Positions 7,024-15,122 of a stretch of DNA of 64,000 nucleotides are shown here, piece by piece; position 1 is the first letter of the stretch, and each line of letters opens with the position of its first letter. The stretch spans positions 1-64,000 of the forward strand of contig CAXRDE010000024.1 in NCBI GenBank assembly GCA_964229355.1, given 5' to 3'. Origin of the DNA: CAXRDE01 sp964229355 (GTDB lineage Bacteria > Cyanobacteriota > Sericytochromatia > UBA7694). The notes under the pieces were generated by a model that did not search any database, had not been told where the DNA came from, and saw nothing but the letters and a program-made list of their open reading frames with translations. Made by a program: the position numbers and the translations under genes.

Positions 7024-7575
7024 TTACTCCAAGTGCCCCTTAAGAATATCCAAAATCATAGAGCGGTCATCATCTGAAAAACCCAAATAGGGCCGTGCGG
7101 TTTGTCCTGGGTGTGTCACCCGCTTACGTACAACACCATGGAACGCTAATGCTTTTTTGTTCTTTGGCTTGATAACATAAGGCTTGCCCCCAAACTGGTG
7201 TGCGGCAGCATAGGGTAGTGCACCTGGCTTGATGGTCACTGACTTAGAATCAAACTCATGGGCAACACTATCCACCAGGGCGCGAGAGTCTGTAAGCAAA
7301 CGCTTGCCGGACATAAACTTTTGCCCCCTTGCTGAAATGCTGCCGTCTTTTTTGCGGTTCTTTTTGTCTCGATTGAGAAGCGCTTCAATGGTAGAGGTTT
7401 TGCGGGGGGCCCAGGATTGGCCGTCGGGGTCAGTACCCGTCGCGAATCGTTCGCGTACGCTTTCTACCATGTGTTGCCCGACATCATTCATAGGCTCACT
7501 GAGGTCGCCCATTTTGGCCTTGAGTTGACGGAGAACAGATTGAATCTGGCTATCGTCGTATGTGAGTGAAATCAA
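7024..7575 (-). CDS. Phage virion morphogenesis protein (Mu gpG-like)
   Basis: 183 aa matching the Phage_tail_S/virion morphogenesis family. Signatures seen are MVESVRERFATGTDPDGQSW near residues 36-55, LLTDSRALVDSV, AAHQFGG and the C-terminal RPYLGFSDDD. These proteins link head and tail assembly. The first possible start is TTG at 7575 with only a weak ribosome site. It is the last head gene of the minus-strand operon; protease/scaffold and major capsid genes should follow but do not. Confidence 0.85.
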   Translation of the reverse strand: MISLTYDDSQIQSVLRQLKAKMGDLSEPMNDVGQHMVESVRERFATGTDPDGQSWAPRKTSTIEALLNRDKKNRKKDGSISARGQKFMSGKRLLTDSRALVDSVAHEFDSKSVTIKPGALPYAAAHQFGGKPYVIKPKNKKALAFHGVVRKRVTHPGQTARPYLGFSDDDRSMILDILKGHLE

Positions 7576-7613
7576 GTTGAAGCCCTGCCTTTGCTTTATG
7601 TTAGAATGGCATT

Positions 7614-7724
7614 GGGAATAGTTTGGTTTGAGGGTAAGTTTGATGCGTGTAGGCGCATAATCAGATTTGCTGCCTTGCGAAGCCTACTCTTCGTTGAAGG
7701 AGGGTCTCAATCCAACTATTTCCC
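7614..7724. repeat. 111-bp segment bounded by imperfect 19-bp inverted repeats
   Basis: GGGAATAGTTTGGTTTGAG (7614-7632) is complementary to 7706-7724, with two single-base bulges and one mismatch. Inside are ATGCG/CGCAT (7642-7658) and CTTC-GTT-GAAG hairpins, so the transcript could fold into a multi-branched structure. The right arm overlaps the last codons of the gpF-like gene, and gpG follows. It could be a small miniature element or a structured RNA; no tRNA features fit. Confidence 0.5.
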
Positions 7725-8957
7725 ATACACCAAAACCCCTTCTCTCTGCTTATTCATTTTGCGGTTACTAGAGGGAATAATGTTGTAAAACAAACTTCCA
7801 TCTTTGTTAATTCGTACAACAACCATCATATTGTGTGGGCCGTCAAATAACCCAATATACCGAGGGCGAATTGAGCCATCGGTATACAGAACCGACCATA
7901 CCTCATAGGGATCTTGAAGTGTTGGAATAATCAAAGGCGCAAAACGCTCCCTGAGATCCAAACGCTTTTCAACCAGGTGTGGCAGAAAGCTATAAACAAT
8001 TGGAATTGAATCCAATTTGTTTCCATTGATAGTGACAGCCTTGGTTTGCAACCAACGTACCGGGTTCTCTGGCGACACACCAAGTTCATTAGCCAACACC
8101 TTTAGAGCATTCTCTTGGGAGTCTTGTTTTGATAGCAAACCAGGATAAACAAGACGCTTCTCAGGAGGCACATCACGTATATCTGGACGCCCTTCATCTT
8201 TCCAGGTTTTTAAATCAGGCACGGGACGAATGCAGACAGGACCATTTTTTATTGGTTCAGATAGATTCTTAAGTGGCTCTGACCAGCTACAGTCTGGAAT
8301 AAAGGCGTTTTTATCGAAGGGTTTTAAAGTACGACCTGGCATATAATCCCAGCCACGGTCGATGCCCTGGGGCGTGCCCGTCTTGGGGTCTATTTTGATA
8401 GGCGGCGCCTCACCGACGTAACCCTTGTAGCGCTTTGCTTCTTCAGGTTTCCGAATACCAATAATGCGGCACTGACAGCCCCAACCGTTCGGCGGGTAAT
8501 GAGAGCGCCACCATGGGTCATCGGCGGGCAAGGTTAGTCCACTCCAGGCTTTATGTTGTTGGCGCGGGTTCGTCACCAGGTCTGAGTGCTTGTACATCCA
8601 CAGGGGGTAGTCTTGCAATTGTTCCAGGCGGCCCGCTGCATAGCTCGTACGCAGATTCGTCATGTAGATGGTACGGGTGCGCCAATCGAAGTCGCCATTG
8701 TAGTCCCAACCGTGCTTCTCGACAATGCCCTTGAAGTCTTCTTGGAACTGTTTCAAGCCCTTAGACTTTCCCACGGCTTCGGCAAGATCAGCCAACAAAT
8801 CGGCTTTCATGGCTCCGGCAACAGTGAATGCTTTGGTATGAGCCTCACCCAGCATGTCATCCCATTTTTCTGTGGGAACTTGGTTTTTTAACCTTTCACG
8901 AAGCGCCTTTGCCTGAGCCTCAAAGGGTTCATCAAAGTTGACACCGACATTACCCAT
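7716..8957 (-). CDS. gpF-like minor head protein with C-terminal PBECR-type nuclease-like domain
   Basis: 413 aa. The start at 8957 follows CAGGAG. Residues about 1-190 are the Mu gpF/SPP1 gp7 head morphogenesis domain (RTRTIYMTNLRTSYAAGR, then YPPNGWGCQCRI). From about residue 255 a second domain with WLQTKAVTI, then LIIPTLQDPYEVW, YIGLFDG and MVVVRINKDGSLFYNIIPSS resembles the phage Barnase-EndoU-ColicinE5/D-RelE-like (PBECR) fold found at the end of such head proteins. Family knowledge suggests an RNase-like toxin injected with or packaged in the virion. It overlaps the portal gene by 8 bp. Confidence 0.8.
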   Translation of the reverse strand: MGNVGVNFDEPFEAQAKALRERLKNQVPTEKWDDMLGEAHTKAFTVAGAMKADLLADLAEAVGKSKGLKQFQEDFKGIVEKHGWDYNGDFDWRTRTIYMTNLRTSYAAGRLEQLQDYPLWMYKHSDLVTNPRQQHKAWSGLTLPADDPWWRSHYPPNGWGCQCRIIGIRKPEEAKRYKGYVGEAPPIKIDPKTGTPQGIDRGWDYMPGRTLKPFDKNAFIPDCSWSEPLKNLSEPIKNGPVCIRPVPDLKTWKDEGRPDIRDVPPEKRLVYPGLLSKQDSQENALKVLANELGVSPENPVRWLQTKAVTINGNKLDSIPIVYSFLPHLVEKRLDLRERFAPLIIPTLQDPYEVWSVLYTDGSIRPRYIGLFDGPHNMMVVVRINKDGSLFYNIIPSSNRKMNKQREGVLVYGK

Positions 8958-10503
8958 GCTCTGACTCCTGAATGACATCATGACGTCCTGCAAGCTGTGC
9001 GGTAGCCAGTCCTAAAGCCATTACATCTGTAAGTTTTTTGGTGGGAAGATCAGAGTAAGCCGCCAACAAACTATCCCGTAATTCTGCGGTACTGGTGGCA
9101 CTTTTTACCAAACCCTCAATATGCGTCATGATTTCGCGCCAGGCATCACGAGATTGTTTTTTCATTTGGTCAGCCATCGGGGCAATGGGTAGGGGTGGCA
9201 ACTCTTCGGGTTCGCTAAAATCCACGCTAAAGCCAATGGGCTTTTTCAGGCCGCCCAGACTTTTGTCCTGAGGCTCTGGCTCTTCTTTTTTTTCAGATTC
9301 ATCGGTGGTCTTTTCGTCTTGCACTGGCTCCACCTGGATAAGCTCGTAGTCATCGCCATAAATTCTGGCCACAGCTTCAGACGTCAATCGAAAGCCCATT
9401 GTAAAGAGCTTTGTATCTCGCTCTGCACGCTGGTTTAAGTCCTCTTCTTCGGCCATGTCTCTGTAGACACGGGGCATGGCTGCACCTGGGTAGTTATACT
9501 CCACGAGCCAGCGCACCCAACTGTTATTTGCAGATTCACAAACCAGGTCAGCATCAGAGGTCACCAGGTCTTGCCGCACATCGTAATGAATAGAGGCCTG
9601 CGAATAACTGGAGCCATTTTCTGTGGTCATGGTCTGGCCCAGAATGATCTTTGTAATCGCTGAGTCCCAATAGGCTTGCCAGCTTTCGTAACTACCACCG
9701 CCGCCACGAGTGGCTTCTAAAAAGCTGATTTTGAAACCCTCCGGCACAACGACGCCCGCTTCCTGGGAGATAGCTGCCAGGGTGGCCAGTAGGTTTTCGA
9801 TTTCATCTTCAGATGCGGTACGGGGGAACTCACCCGCCGCCGTGGGGGAGGCGAATTTTTCAAGGTAGATCGCCCAAAACTTTGCGCCGTTGTGTTTAAA
9901 CCATACCGGCCAGTACAGGGCATGGCCCAGACCCAATCCATAGGGTTCATCAAAATGGCTGGCACCCACTGAGCGATACCAGAACTTGCGCTCAGGCAAC
10001 AGCTCACCGTGGTAGTTTTGCATGGTGAGTAGCCGCAGATTGTAGTCGATATCAAAGCGGAAGCGCTCACGGTCACGCACACGAATATCTTTCACCTGGA
10101 CAAGGTTGTCACAAATCTCCCAAAGCACCTCTGCCGCTGCAAAACCATAGAAACGCGCATACAGAAATTGGTCTGTAATCGTGTCCCAATCCAGCTTATT
10201 CAGATTGTCTTCGAGGAGTTTAGCTGCTAATTTGTCGATGCGTTTATTGCCGCCTGGTGTTACTGACCAGGGGCGAGAAACCACTGCGTGACGGCGTTGC
10301 GAAAAACAAGCAAAGACCTGGTCATCTTGCAACAGTTTTTCATAGCCCGCATATCCACCTGCCTTTGTCAGCACATCGTCAGAAGACTCCAGGTATGGCA
10401 GCCCGTCGATGTACCCTTTGGTAATGTCTCGGCCCCCTCGTGTGGTGGCAATCTGGCTCAGATCGAGCTTTGGTTTTGCAGGTTTGTTCGGTTTAGTAGC
10501 CAC
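8950..10503 (-). CDS. Portal protein (Mu gp29-like, DUF935)
   Basis: 517 aa from GTG at 10503, chosen because AAAGGAGAT lies at ideal spacing; an ATG at 10548 is in frame but has no site. DUF935 features include FACFSQRRHAVVSRPWSVTPGG, RDRERFRFDIDYNLRLL and the KIILGQTMTTENGSS region. It forms the dodecameric portal through which DNA is packaged and ejected. The C-terminal 130 residues are Glu/Lys-rich. It overlaps the terminase gene by 11 bp and the gpF gene by 8 bp, suggesting translational coupling. Confidence 0.9.
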   Translation of the reverse strand: MATKPNKPAKPKLDLSQIATTRGGRDITKGYIDGLPYLESSDDVLTKAGGYAGYEKLLQDDQVFACFSQRRHAVVSRPWSVTPGGNKRIDKLAAKLLEDNLNKLDWDTITDQFLYARFYGFAAAEVLWEICDNLVQVKDIRVRDRERFRFDIDYNLRLLTMQNYHGELLPERKFWYRSVGASHFDEPYGLGLGHALYWPVWFKHNGAKFWAIYLEKFASPTAAGEFPRTASEDEIENLLATLAAISQEAGVVVPEGFKISFLEATRGGGGSYESWQAYWDSAITKIILGQTMTTENGSSYSQASIHYDVRQDLVTSDADLVCESANNSWVRWLVEYNYPGAAMPRVYRDMAEEEDLNQRAERDTKLFTMGFRLTSEAVARIYGDDYELIQVEPVQDEKTTDESEKKEEPEPQDKSLGGLKKPIGFSVDFSEPEELPPLPIAPMADQMKKQSRDAWREIMTHIEGLVKSATSTAELRDSLLAAYSDLPTKKLTDVMALGLATAQLAGRHDVIQESEHG

Positions 10504-11887
10504 GGTATTTATCTCCTTTATGTGCTCGTCCCCAACCACCACGGCCATCGGGTAAGAATAAGTTGCTGTTTGATTTTTCTAAATGGCTTGTGGTGCGTAT
10601 TTTTGAGAGGTCAGGCCCTTCGCCCTGGGCCGCCGCTGCTACTGCTAGCCCGCAGGCCCAGAAGCGGTCAGCGTGACTTACTCCTGTGGTGGGCGCAACT
10701 AATCGGGGGATGCCTGTAGGCCCCACCACTCTGCGCACAGAGTGTAAATCGTCTTTGAGAAGCTGGCAGCGTGGATTACGGATAGCACGGTCTTCCATCT
10801 TCTCTTTTAGCCTGGTGCCTATATCCAACTTGGCGCTGGCGGTAAACCAAACCGCTTCAACTCTGTGCAGGCCAAACTTTTCCTGTGCCCATTCCACAGG
10901 TTCACTGCCCATGCCGGTCGCATCCATGGCAGAACGGACAATATTGTATGATTCAAAAAGTTCTGTCATATGGTCTTTCTGAACCTGCCAGCGCTCGCGT
11001 TCTAACTCACGGCGTTCACGAAGCTTTAAGACACTTTCAACATCTTCATACAGGTACATTGTGGTTAGGTTTCTGACCCGACCAAAGTCAACACCAAGGT
11101 AGCAGTAGCCACCCCTGTAACGGCTGGGGATACCTGCGGTGGGATCTTCACAGGCGTTAATAAGCTCATAGGTCAGCCAGGCCGTCGCGGCATCCACTGG
11201 ACGACACATGTACTCCTGTTCCCATGCATCCGGGTCATTTAGGCCTGCTTTCAACTCCTCAATGTTACGGGGCAGACCATCATTAACAGCGGTGACAATA
11301 TCCACGATGTGACGGCTGAATACCTTGGCCATTGCAGGCGAAAACATGATGTCATAAAACTTGCCTGTGAGACCGTTAAAGGTTGAAATAACACGAAGCT
11401 TAAGACCTGAGCGGGACACAATTGGGAAAATTGCCGCCCAGATTTTATAGCTATTGGGCATACGTCCATATTCATCAAGCATGACGTTTTCTGAGATCCC
11501 GCGACAGGTGTTTTCTGTAGCGGCCACGCATCGAATGCGGGAGCCACCAGGGAGGCGAACTTCGTACACAGTTTCTTCGATGTCAGGGGCCGGTATTTCG
11601 AGTTCTTCAAAGGCCATTGCAAAGGCCTTTAAATGCAGTTTAACCCCATCATCCATGGCGTCTTTAGCCCGGTCTCTTGAAATTGAGAAGATGGTCCACT
11701 TACAGACACGCCCTGCGGCTTCGGCCTCCATGCAATCGAGTACACATTCAAGGGTTGTGGTAAATGTCTTGCCGCCTTGGCGACAGAATGCAGCCGCTTT
11801 AAAACGAGAGTTATCTGTTAGATAACGGTGCTGGTAAGGGTAGAGGATTGAACTGTATCCAGGGTTATCGCTAAGAGCGGATTCCAT
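10493..11887 (-). CDS. Terminase large subunit (Mu gp28-like)
   Basis: 464 aa from ATG at 11887. The ATPase half has a Walker A-like CRQGGKT (35-41) and Walker B NVMLDE with D138/E139. The nuclease half shows Asp267 in LGVDFG, Asp322 in AMDATG and a late SHADRFWACGLA. It cuts and packages phage DNA, with headful packaging into host sequence known for Mu relatives. It lies in the canonical gp27-gp28-gp29 order and all catalytic motifs look intact. Confidence 0.9.
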   Translation of the reverse strand: MESALSDNPGYSSILYPYQHRYLTDNSRFKAAAFCRQGGKTFTTTLECVLDCMEAEAAGRVCKWTIFSISRDRAKDAMDDGVKLHLKAFAMAFEELEIPAPDIEETVYEVRLPGGSRIRCVAATENTCRGISENVMLDEYGRMPNSYKIWAAIFPIVSRSGLKLRVISTFNGLTGKFYDIMFSPAMAKVFSRHIVDIVTAVNDGLPRNIEELKAGLNDPDAWEQEYMCRPVDAATAWLTYELINACEDPTAGIPSRYRGGYCYLGVDFGRVRNLTTMYLYEDVESVLKLRERRELERERWQVQKDHMTELFESYNIVRSAMDATGMGSEPVEWAQEKFGLHRVEAVWFTASAKLDIGTRLKEKMEDRAIRNPRCQLLKDDLHSVRRVVGPTGIPRLVAPTTGVSHADRFWACGLAVAAAAQGEGPDLSKIRTTSHLEKSNSNLFLPDGRGGWGRAHKGDKYRGY

Positions 11888-12407
11888 AGACAACTTCCTT
11901 GATGTAATCCAGCGCTTCTTGCTGGATAAAAGGCTCACCTTTTTTGCTTTTTGCCTTAGCCATTGCCTCAATTTTGGCAATCACTTCAGCTTGCCACTTC
12001 TTGCGGTTCAGACTGGAATCAGCGAGTTTGGCAAAGCCCTGGGCCGCTTTACTCAGTAGAGGTAAACGCTTTTCAGGGGGCAAGCTTTCAGCATCTTCAA
12101 GATCCATTAAGGTGTCAAAAATAGAGGTCTGAATCATTGCCGTGACAGCCTCAGAGCGACTGTCTTTGTCATCGGGAGCAGACTGAGCTATCAGTTCAGC
12201 AGCTCGGGTAGAGGCTTGAATCTTAGCCAGGCGGCGTTCTAGTTTTTGGCCGTGGCGGTGAATCGCAGCATGAGAGATGTCATAACCTTTCCCTTTGACA
12301 AGAGCCTCAAGTTCTTTGTAGTCGCTGAAATTTCTATCAATCAACGCCTGCTCAAGCCACTTGCGGACTGAGTCAGGCATTTGTTGAATTTTTGATCGTT
12401 TAGCCAC
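11871..12407 (-). CDS. Terminase small subunit-like (Mu gp27, DUF3486)
   Basis: 178 aa. The N-terminal 60 residues (SKIQQMPDSVRKWLEQALIDRNFSDYKELEALV, then SHAAIHRHGQKLERRL) are the DUF3486 DNA-binding region typical of Mu-like gp27. The remainder is helical. It is expected to recognise the packaging end for the large terminase. It overlaps the downstream terminase gene by 17 bp. Confidence 0.88.
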   Translation of the reverse strand: MAKRSKIQQMPDSVRKWLEQALIDRNFSDYKELEALVKGKGYDISHAAIHRHGQKLERRLAKIQASTRAAELIAQSAPDDKDSRSEAVTAMIQTSIFDTLMDLEDAESLPPEKRLPLLSKAAQGFAKLADSSLNRKKWQAEVIAKIEAMAKAKSKKGEPFIQQEALDYIKEVVYGIRS

Positions 12408-12410
12408 TGG

Positions 12411-12716
12411 TCACCACTTCGGGGGCCGTGCAATACCCGCAGGGCAATCGGCACGGTAATCGCAAAGGTCTTGACCGTTTGCGGTCAATTTTGCAAACCA
12501 GTAGGCGTCTGAATCGTTAATAGAGATTAGGCCATGGTCCCGCAGGTACCCCATCTCCTGGCGCACCATTACCTGAGTAACACGCAGCGGAATATCGTAG
12601 GCAGTGCGTAAGAGCACGTGCTCGTTACAGCCGATGGGGCGAGCATGAAAAAGCGTTGAAAGGATAATCCAGCGCAGCACTTCCCGCTCAGAACGGGCAA
12701 TGTCAATATTATCCAT
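12411..12716 (-). CDS. Mu gp26-like small phage protein
   Basis: 101 aa starting at 12716 in AATGGATAA, which overlaps the stop of the upstream gene. The sequence has a winged-helix look (REVLRWIILSTLFHARPIGCNEHVLL, then VRQEMGYLRDHGLI). Proteins of this size and position (gp26) lie between gp25 and gp27 in Mu-like phages, with no established function. Confidence 0.7.
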   Translation of the reverse strand: MDNIDIARSEREVLRWIILSTLFHARPIGCNEHVLLRTAYDIPLRVTQVMVRQEMGYLRDHGLISINDSDAYWFAKLTANGQDLCDYRADCPAGIARPPKW

Positions 12717-13002
12717 TAGAAGCCTTTCTAGACAGCTCATAAAGACGATCGAGCTTTGCATTGATGGTGGTGTATTCACGAATAGAGTCTTCACGGCGCT
12801 GGTATTCAATGGGCAGTGAGATTAAAATCTGCTTGAAATCAGAGTCCAGGCGTTCATATTTGTCAGCGAGGCTTTTGAAGTTTTCATCAAGAGCCCCCAC
12901 CACACGAACCATAAGCCAGCGAATGCCTGCAAAAAGCAGGCCGCTCCAAGCAATAATTAAGGCCACAAGCCAGGCAATATGCTGAAATTCAAGGGTTATC
13001 AC
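12709..13002 (-). CDS. Mu gp25-like protein (DUF2730)
   Basis: 97 aa. One N-terminal transmembrane helix (about 9-31, WLVALIIAWSGLLFAGIRWLM) precedes a coiled-coil tail (ALDENFKSLADKYERLDSDF). Length and layout match DUF2730 of Mu-like phages. Its place after lysin and holin suggests a spanin-like or lysis-accessory role, which is inference. Confidence 0.75.
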   Translation of the reverse strand: MITLEFQHIAWLVALIIAWSGLLFAGIRWLMVRVVGALDENFKSLADKYERLDSDFKQILISLPIEYQRREDSIREYTTINAKLDRLYELSRKASNG

Positions 13003-13216
13003 TGGACTGCCGCTTTCCGATGGGTTGACTGGTCATCGACCGCAGAATCATGTTGGCAACAGGTAAAACACCTGCCACCGCAATGTAAATGCCATTGTCA
13101 CCAAGCACGGGGTGCAGTGCACCAGTGGCAGCTTCAACAGCGGCCAAAGTGGCTACTGCGAGATTGAGCCAGATGGTCTTGGATGTGTACCAGGGTTTTG
13201 GGGTTTGAGATATCAT
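12989..13216 (-). CDS. Holin-like membrane protein
   Basis: 75 aa from ATG at 13216, preceded by ACAGGAG. Two hydrophobic stretches (about 13-32 and 40-57) separated by a short polar turn, with charged ends, are typical of small holins. The name rests on topology and on its place directly after the lysin gene. Confidence 0.6.
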   Translation of the reverse strand: MISQTPKPWYTSKTIWLNLAVATLAAVEAATGALHPVLGDNGIYIAVAGVLPVANMILRSMTSQPIGKRQSSDNP

Positions 13217-13239
13217 GGGAATACTCCTGTTTTCTAAAT

Positions 13240-13797
13240 CTATTTCTTGGGTGCCGGGGCGATGATCCCCCAACCTGGATTGCCACGAACGCGCCAGCGC
13301 TGATCGAGGTTGTGCTTGCTGTACACCTTGGCTTTGCCATTGGTGTTGGGGTAGGTACCGCTGATTAAAGACAATTCACCGTAGGGGTCATGCACGTAAT
13401 AGCCTTTGCCGTCGGCTGTGCGGCCAATAATCAGAATCCAGTGGCCACCGCCACGGGGATGGGAGATATGGCCCCAGCACAAAATACCGATGGGTACAGG
13501 TACGCCTTTCTCAAGCTGCGCATCAATGTCTGACCATTGCAGATTTTGACGAAACTGGGTCTTGAGCCCGTAACTTTGCAGCGCTGTAACTTGAGCAAAT
13601 GCCTGGGTGGTGTCACCGTAAAGCAATACACGGCGCAAATACACATCATCGGCGGTAGGCCCGTCAGGCAAGGCAGTGGGCTTCAGGTATTTGAGCAGCA
13701 TGGCATTCACGCTTGAATAGCACATGCGGTGTGCTTGACCTGAGATGGCGCTGTCGCGCTGGCTGAAGTAGGGAACATCAAGTAAGATTTGTGACAT
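13240..13797 (-). CDS. Phage lysin with C39-like papain fold
   Basis: 185 aa from ATG at 13797. The peptidase C39-like triad is visible: Cys26 in RMCYSSVNAMLL, His119 in GGGHWILIIG and Asp137 in HDPYG. Such proteins replace lysozyme in many Mu-like phages and cut peptidoglycan peptides at lysis. The ribosome site GGAG is the 3' arm of the terminator hairpin just upstream. It is the first gene of the late head/lysis operon. Confidence 0.8.
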   Translation of the reverse strand: MSQILLDVPYFSQRDSAISGQAHRMCYSSVNAMLLKYLKPTALPDGPTADDVYLRRVLLYGDTTQAFAQVTALQSYGLKTQFRQNLQWSDIDAQLEKGVPVPIGILCWGHISHPRGGGHWILIIGRTADGKGYYVHDPYGELSLISGTYPNTNGKAKVYSKHNLDQRWRVRGNPGWGIIAPAPKK

Positions 13798-13848
13798 AAA
13801 AAAAGCTCCGGTGTTAATCCCCCTTATTGTGAGGGAAGCACCGGAGCC
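13798..13848 (-). terminator. Rho-independent terminator after mor-like gene
   Basis: On the minus strand GCTCCGGTG (13848-13840) pairs with CACCGGAGC (13814-13806) and is followed by eight T (13805-13798). It should end early/middle transcripts from the mor-like gene. A late transcript starting near 13820 would lack the first arm and escape. Confidence 0.7.
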
Positions 13849-13870
13849 TTGTCGCAAGGACAGATGTCCA
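13827..13870 (-). promoter_or_regulatory. Phage late-promoter element, copy 4
   Basis: The perfect dyad GGACATCTGTCC (13870-13859), CGACA (13855-13851) and -10-like CACAAT (13832-13827) share spacing with the three copies at 2469-2616. It lies directly after the mor-like stop codon and drives the lysis/head operon. Confidence 0.65.
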
Positions 13871-13871
13871 A

Positions 13872-14285
13872 TCAGCCGTAGAAGATTCTGCGTATAGAGC
13901 GCTGTGAAATTGCAAACTCTTCAGACACGGCTGACATGGCGTCTAAGTTTGATAAGCCTGAAGCCATTTTAGCCCGGACCTTTTCACGGATTTTTACGTT
14001 ACGCTCTTTGATTTTTACAGCGGCTTCTTGAGGCACGTAAATAAACTCACCTCCGAAGGTGCGCACAAATTTCTCTGCCAGGTCTTGCCCCAGGTTTTTG
14101 ACCACCCGCTCAAAAGCAGGGCCACTCTCCTGGCTGGGAACCTTAAGATCCTGCCCCCCGTAGCTTGCTATGATTTTCTCAGCAGCCTCTTCTCCAAGGT
14201 AAATCGCAAAAATGTTTGGGGGTTCTGCGTTCTCTTGCGGGCTTACAATGTATTCATCCAGGCTAAACAAAGGCTGCTGTTCCAT
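13872..14285 (-). CDS. mor: Mor-family transcription activator
   Basis: 137 aa. The N-terminal dimerisation region has paired GG-turn repeats (IIASYGGQDLKVPSQ and FVRTFGGEFIYVPQE), and the C-terminal HTH is NLDAMSAVSEEFAISQRSIRRI, the Mor/C pattern. In Mu, Mor activates the middle promoter and C the late ones by binding a dyad near -43. Here only one such gene is seen, so it probably activates the late operons directly through the GGACAT dyads. It ends the early/middle operon. Confidence 0.88.
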   Translation of the reverse strand: MEQQPLFSLDEYIVSPQENAEPPNIFAIYLGEEAAEKIIASYGGQDLKVPSQESGPAFERVVKNLGQDLAEKFVRTFGGEFIYVPQEAAVKIKERNVKIREKVRAKMASGLSNLDAMSAVSEEFAISQRSIRRIFYG

Positions 14286-14287
14286 GG

Positions 14288-14620
14288 TTAATACTCCCTC
14301 AAGTAAAAAGTCATTTGGTCAATTGCGTACCGTAATTGACGACGTTTTTCTCTCAAAACACCATCGCGTCGAAGCAGGGCTTTGGTGTTCATTGATTGCT
14401 TATACCTCTTTTCAAGCGCTGAAACCTTAGGGGCCACAGCCGCCAAATACTCAGACTGTTCTTCTAATGATGTGTGCTTTTTAAGGGCAATCTCCAATCT
14501 TAACGCGGATAATTCTGAGTAGGTATCCCCAAAAAGAAGGTCATTTACTTTTGCAATCTCGCGTTCAATCGACTTAAGTTCTCGTCTCAAAACCTGGATA
14601 GCAAAGTGTTCATTAGCCAT
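14288..14620 (-). CDS. Hypothetical coiled-coil phage protein
   Basis: 110 aa, almost wholly helical and charged (VLRRELKSIEREIAKVNDLLF, then SEYLAAVAPKVSALEKRYKQ). It sits between the mor-like gene and the 166-aa gene, overlapping the latter by 8 bp. No family recognised. Confidence 0.65.
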   Translation of the reverse strand: MANEHFAIQVLRRELKSIEREIAKVNDLLFGDTYSELSALRLEIALKKHTSLEEQSEYLAAVAPKVSALEKRYKQSMNTKALLRRDGVLREKRRQLRYAIDQMTFYLREY

Positions 14621-15113
14621 TGTTTGACTCCTTTCCAGTCATTTTTTTTGCAGCGTCGACAAATTCTTGTTTCTTTGTCTCGATAAACTCAAGCCAACGC
14701 TGGTGGCGCTCTGCACGCTCCTGCTCCTCTTTGATTTTGTTCTGGGCAATCCTACGGCCCAGAAAGTCTTTGGTGAGGCCCAGGGTTCTGAGGATTTCTG
14801 CCGCTTCTTCTTTGGTTGGTGGAGCGTCAGGCAAGAGAGGGGGCAGGTCCCGTGGTGGCAGCTCTGCAATAAGAGTTGCCGGAGCTGGCCACTCACTGCA
14901 CAACTGCGTAAGCCGGATAAACCCCTTTTTGATGCGGGGTGCATCCAGGGACTCTTGCCAGTCCTTGTTGAGGTTCATCAGCGAATCAAGCCACACCTCT
15001 GCCACCAGTTCTATCATTTCAGCGGCTGGAGCCTCTTTTAAGCGAAGGGCAAAGAGGCGCATCAACCCATCACCCACTACCTCACGCATCCATGTAAAAT
15101 CCTTCTCTTGCAT
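14613..15113 (-). CDS. Hypothetical phage protein, 166 aa
   Basis: It shows a helical N-terminus, a Pro-rich centre (LPPRDLPPLLPDAPPTKEEA) and a Lys/Glu-rich helical C-terminus. The pattern resembles replication-accessory or loader-like proteins seen in this position of Mu-like phages, but I cannot name a family. It has tight operon spacing with both neighbours. Confidence 0.65.
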   Translation of the reverse strand: MQEKDFTWMREVVGDGLMRLFALRLKEAPAAEMIELVAEVWLDSLMNLNKDWQESLDAPRIKKGFIRLTQLCSEWPAPATLIAELPPRDLPPLLPDAPPTKEEAAEILRTLGLTKDFLGRRIAQNKIKEEQERAERHQRWLEFIETKKQEFVDAAKKMTGKESNNG

Positions 15114-15122
15114 GTGTTCCTC

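Noticed and set aside
7614..7724. Retron msr-msd or tRNA in the hairpin segment
   Set aside because: No reverse transcriptase gene nearby and no T-loop or anticodon features.
7591..7788. 65-aa plus-strand frame opposite gpF/gpG
   Set aside because: It lies over the inverted-repeat segment and the gpF C-terminus, with no ribosome site.
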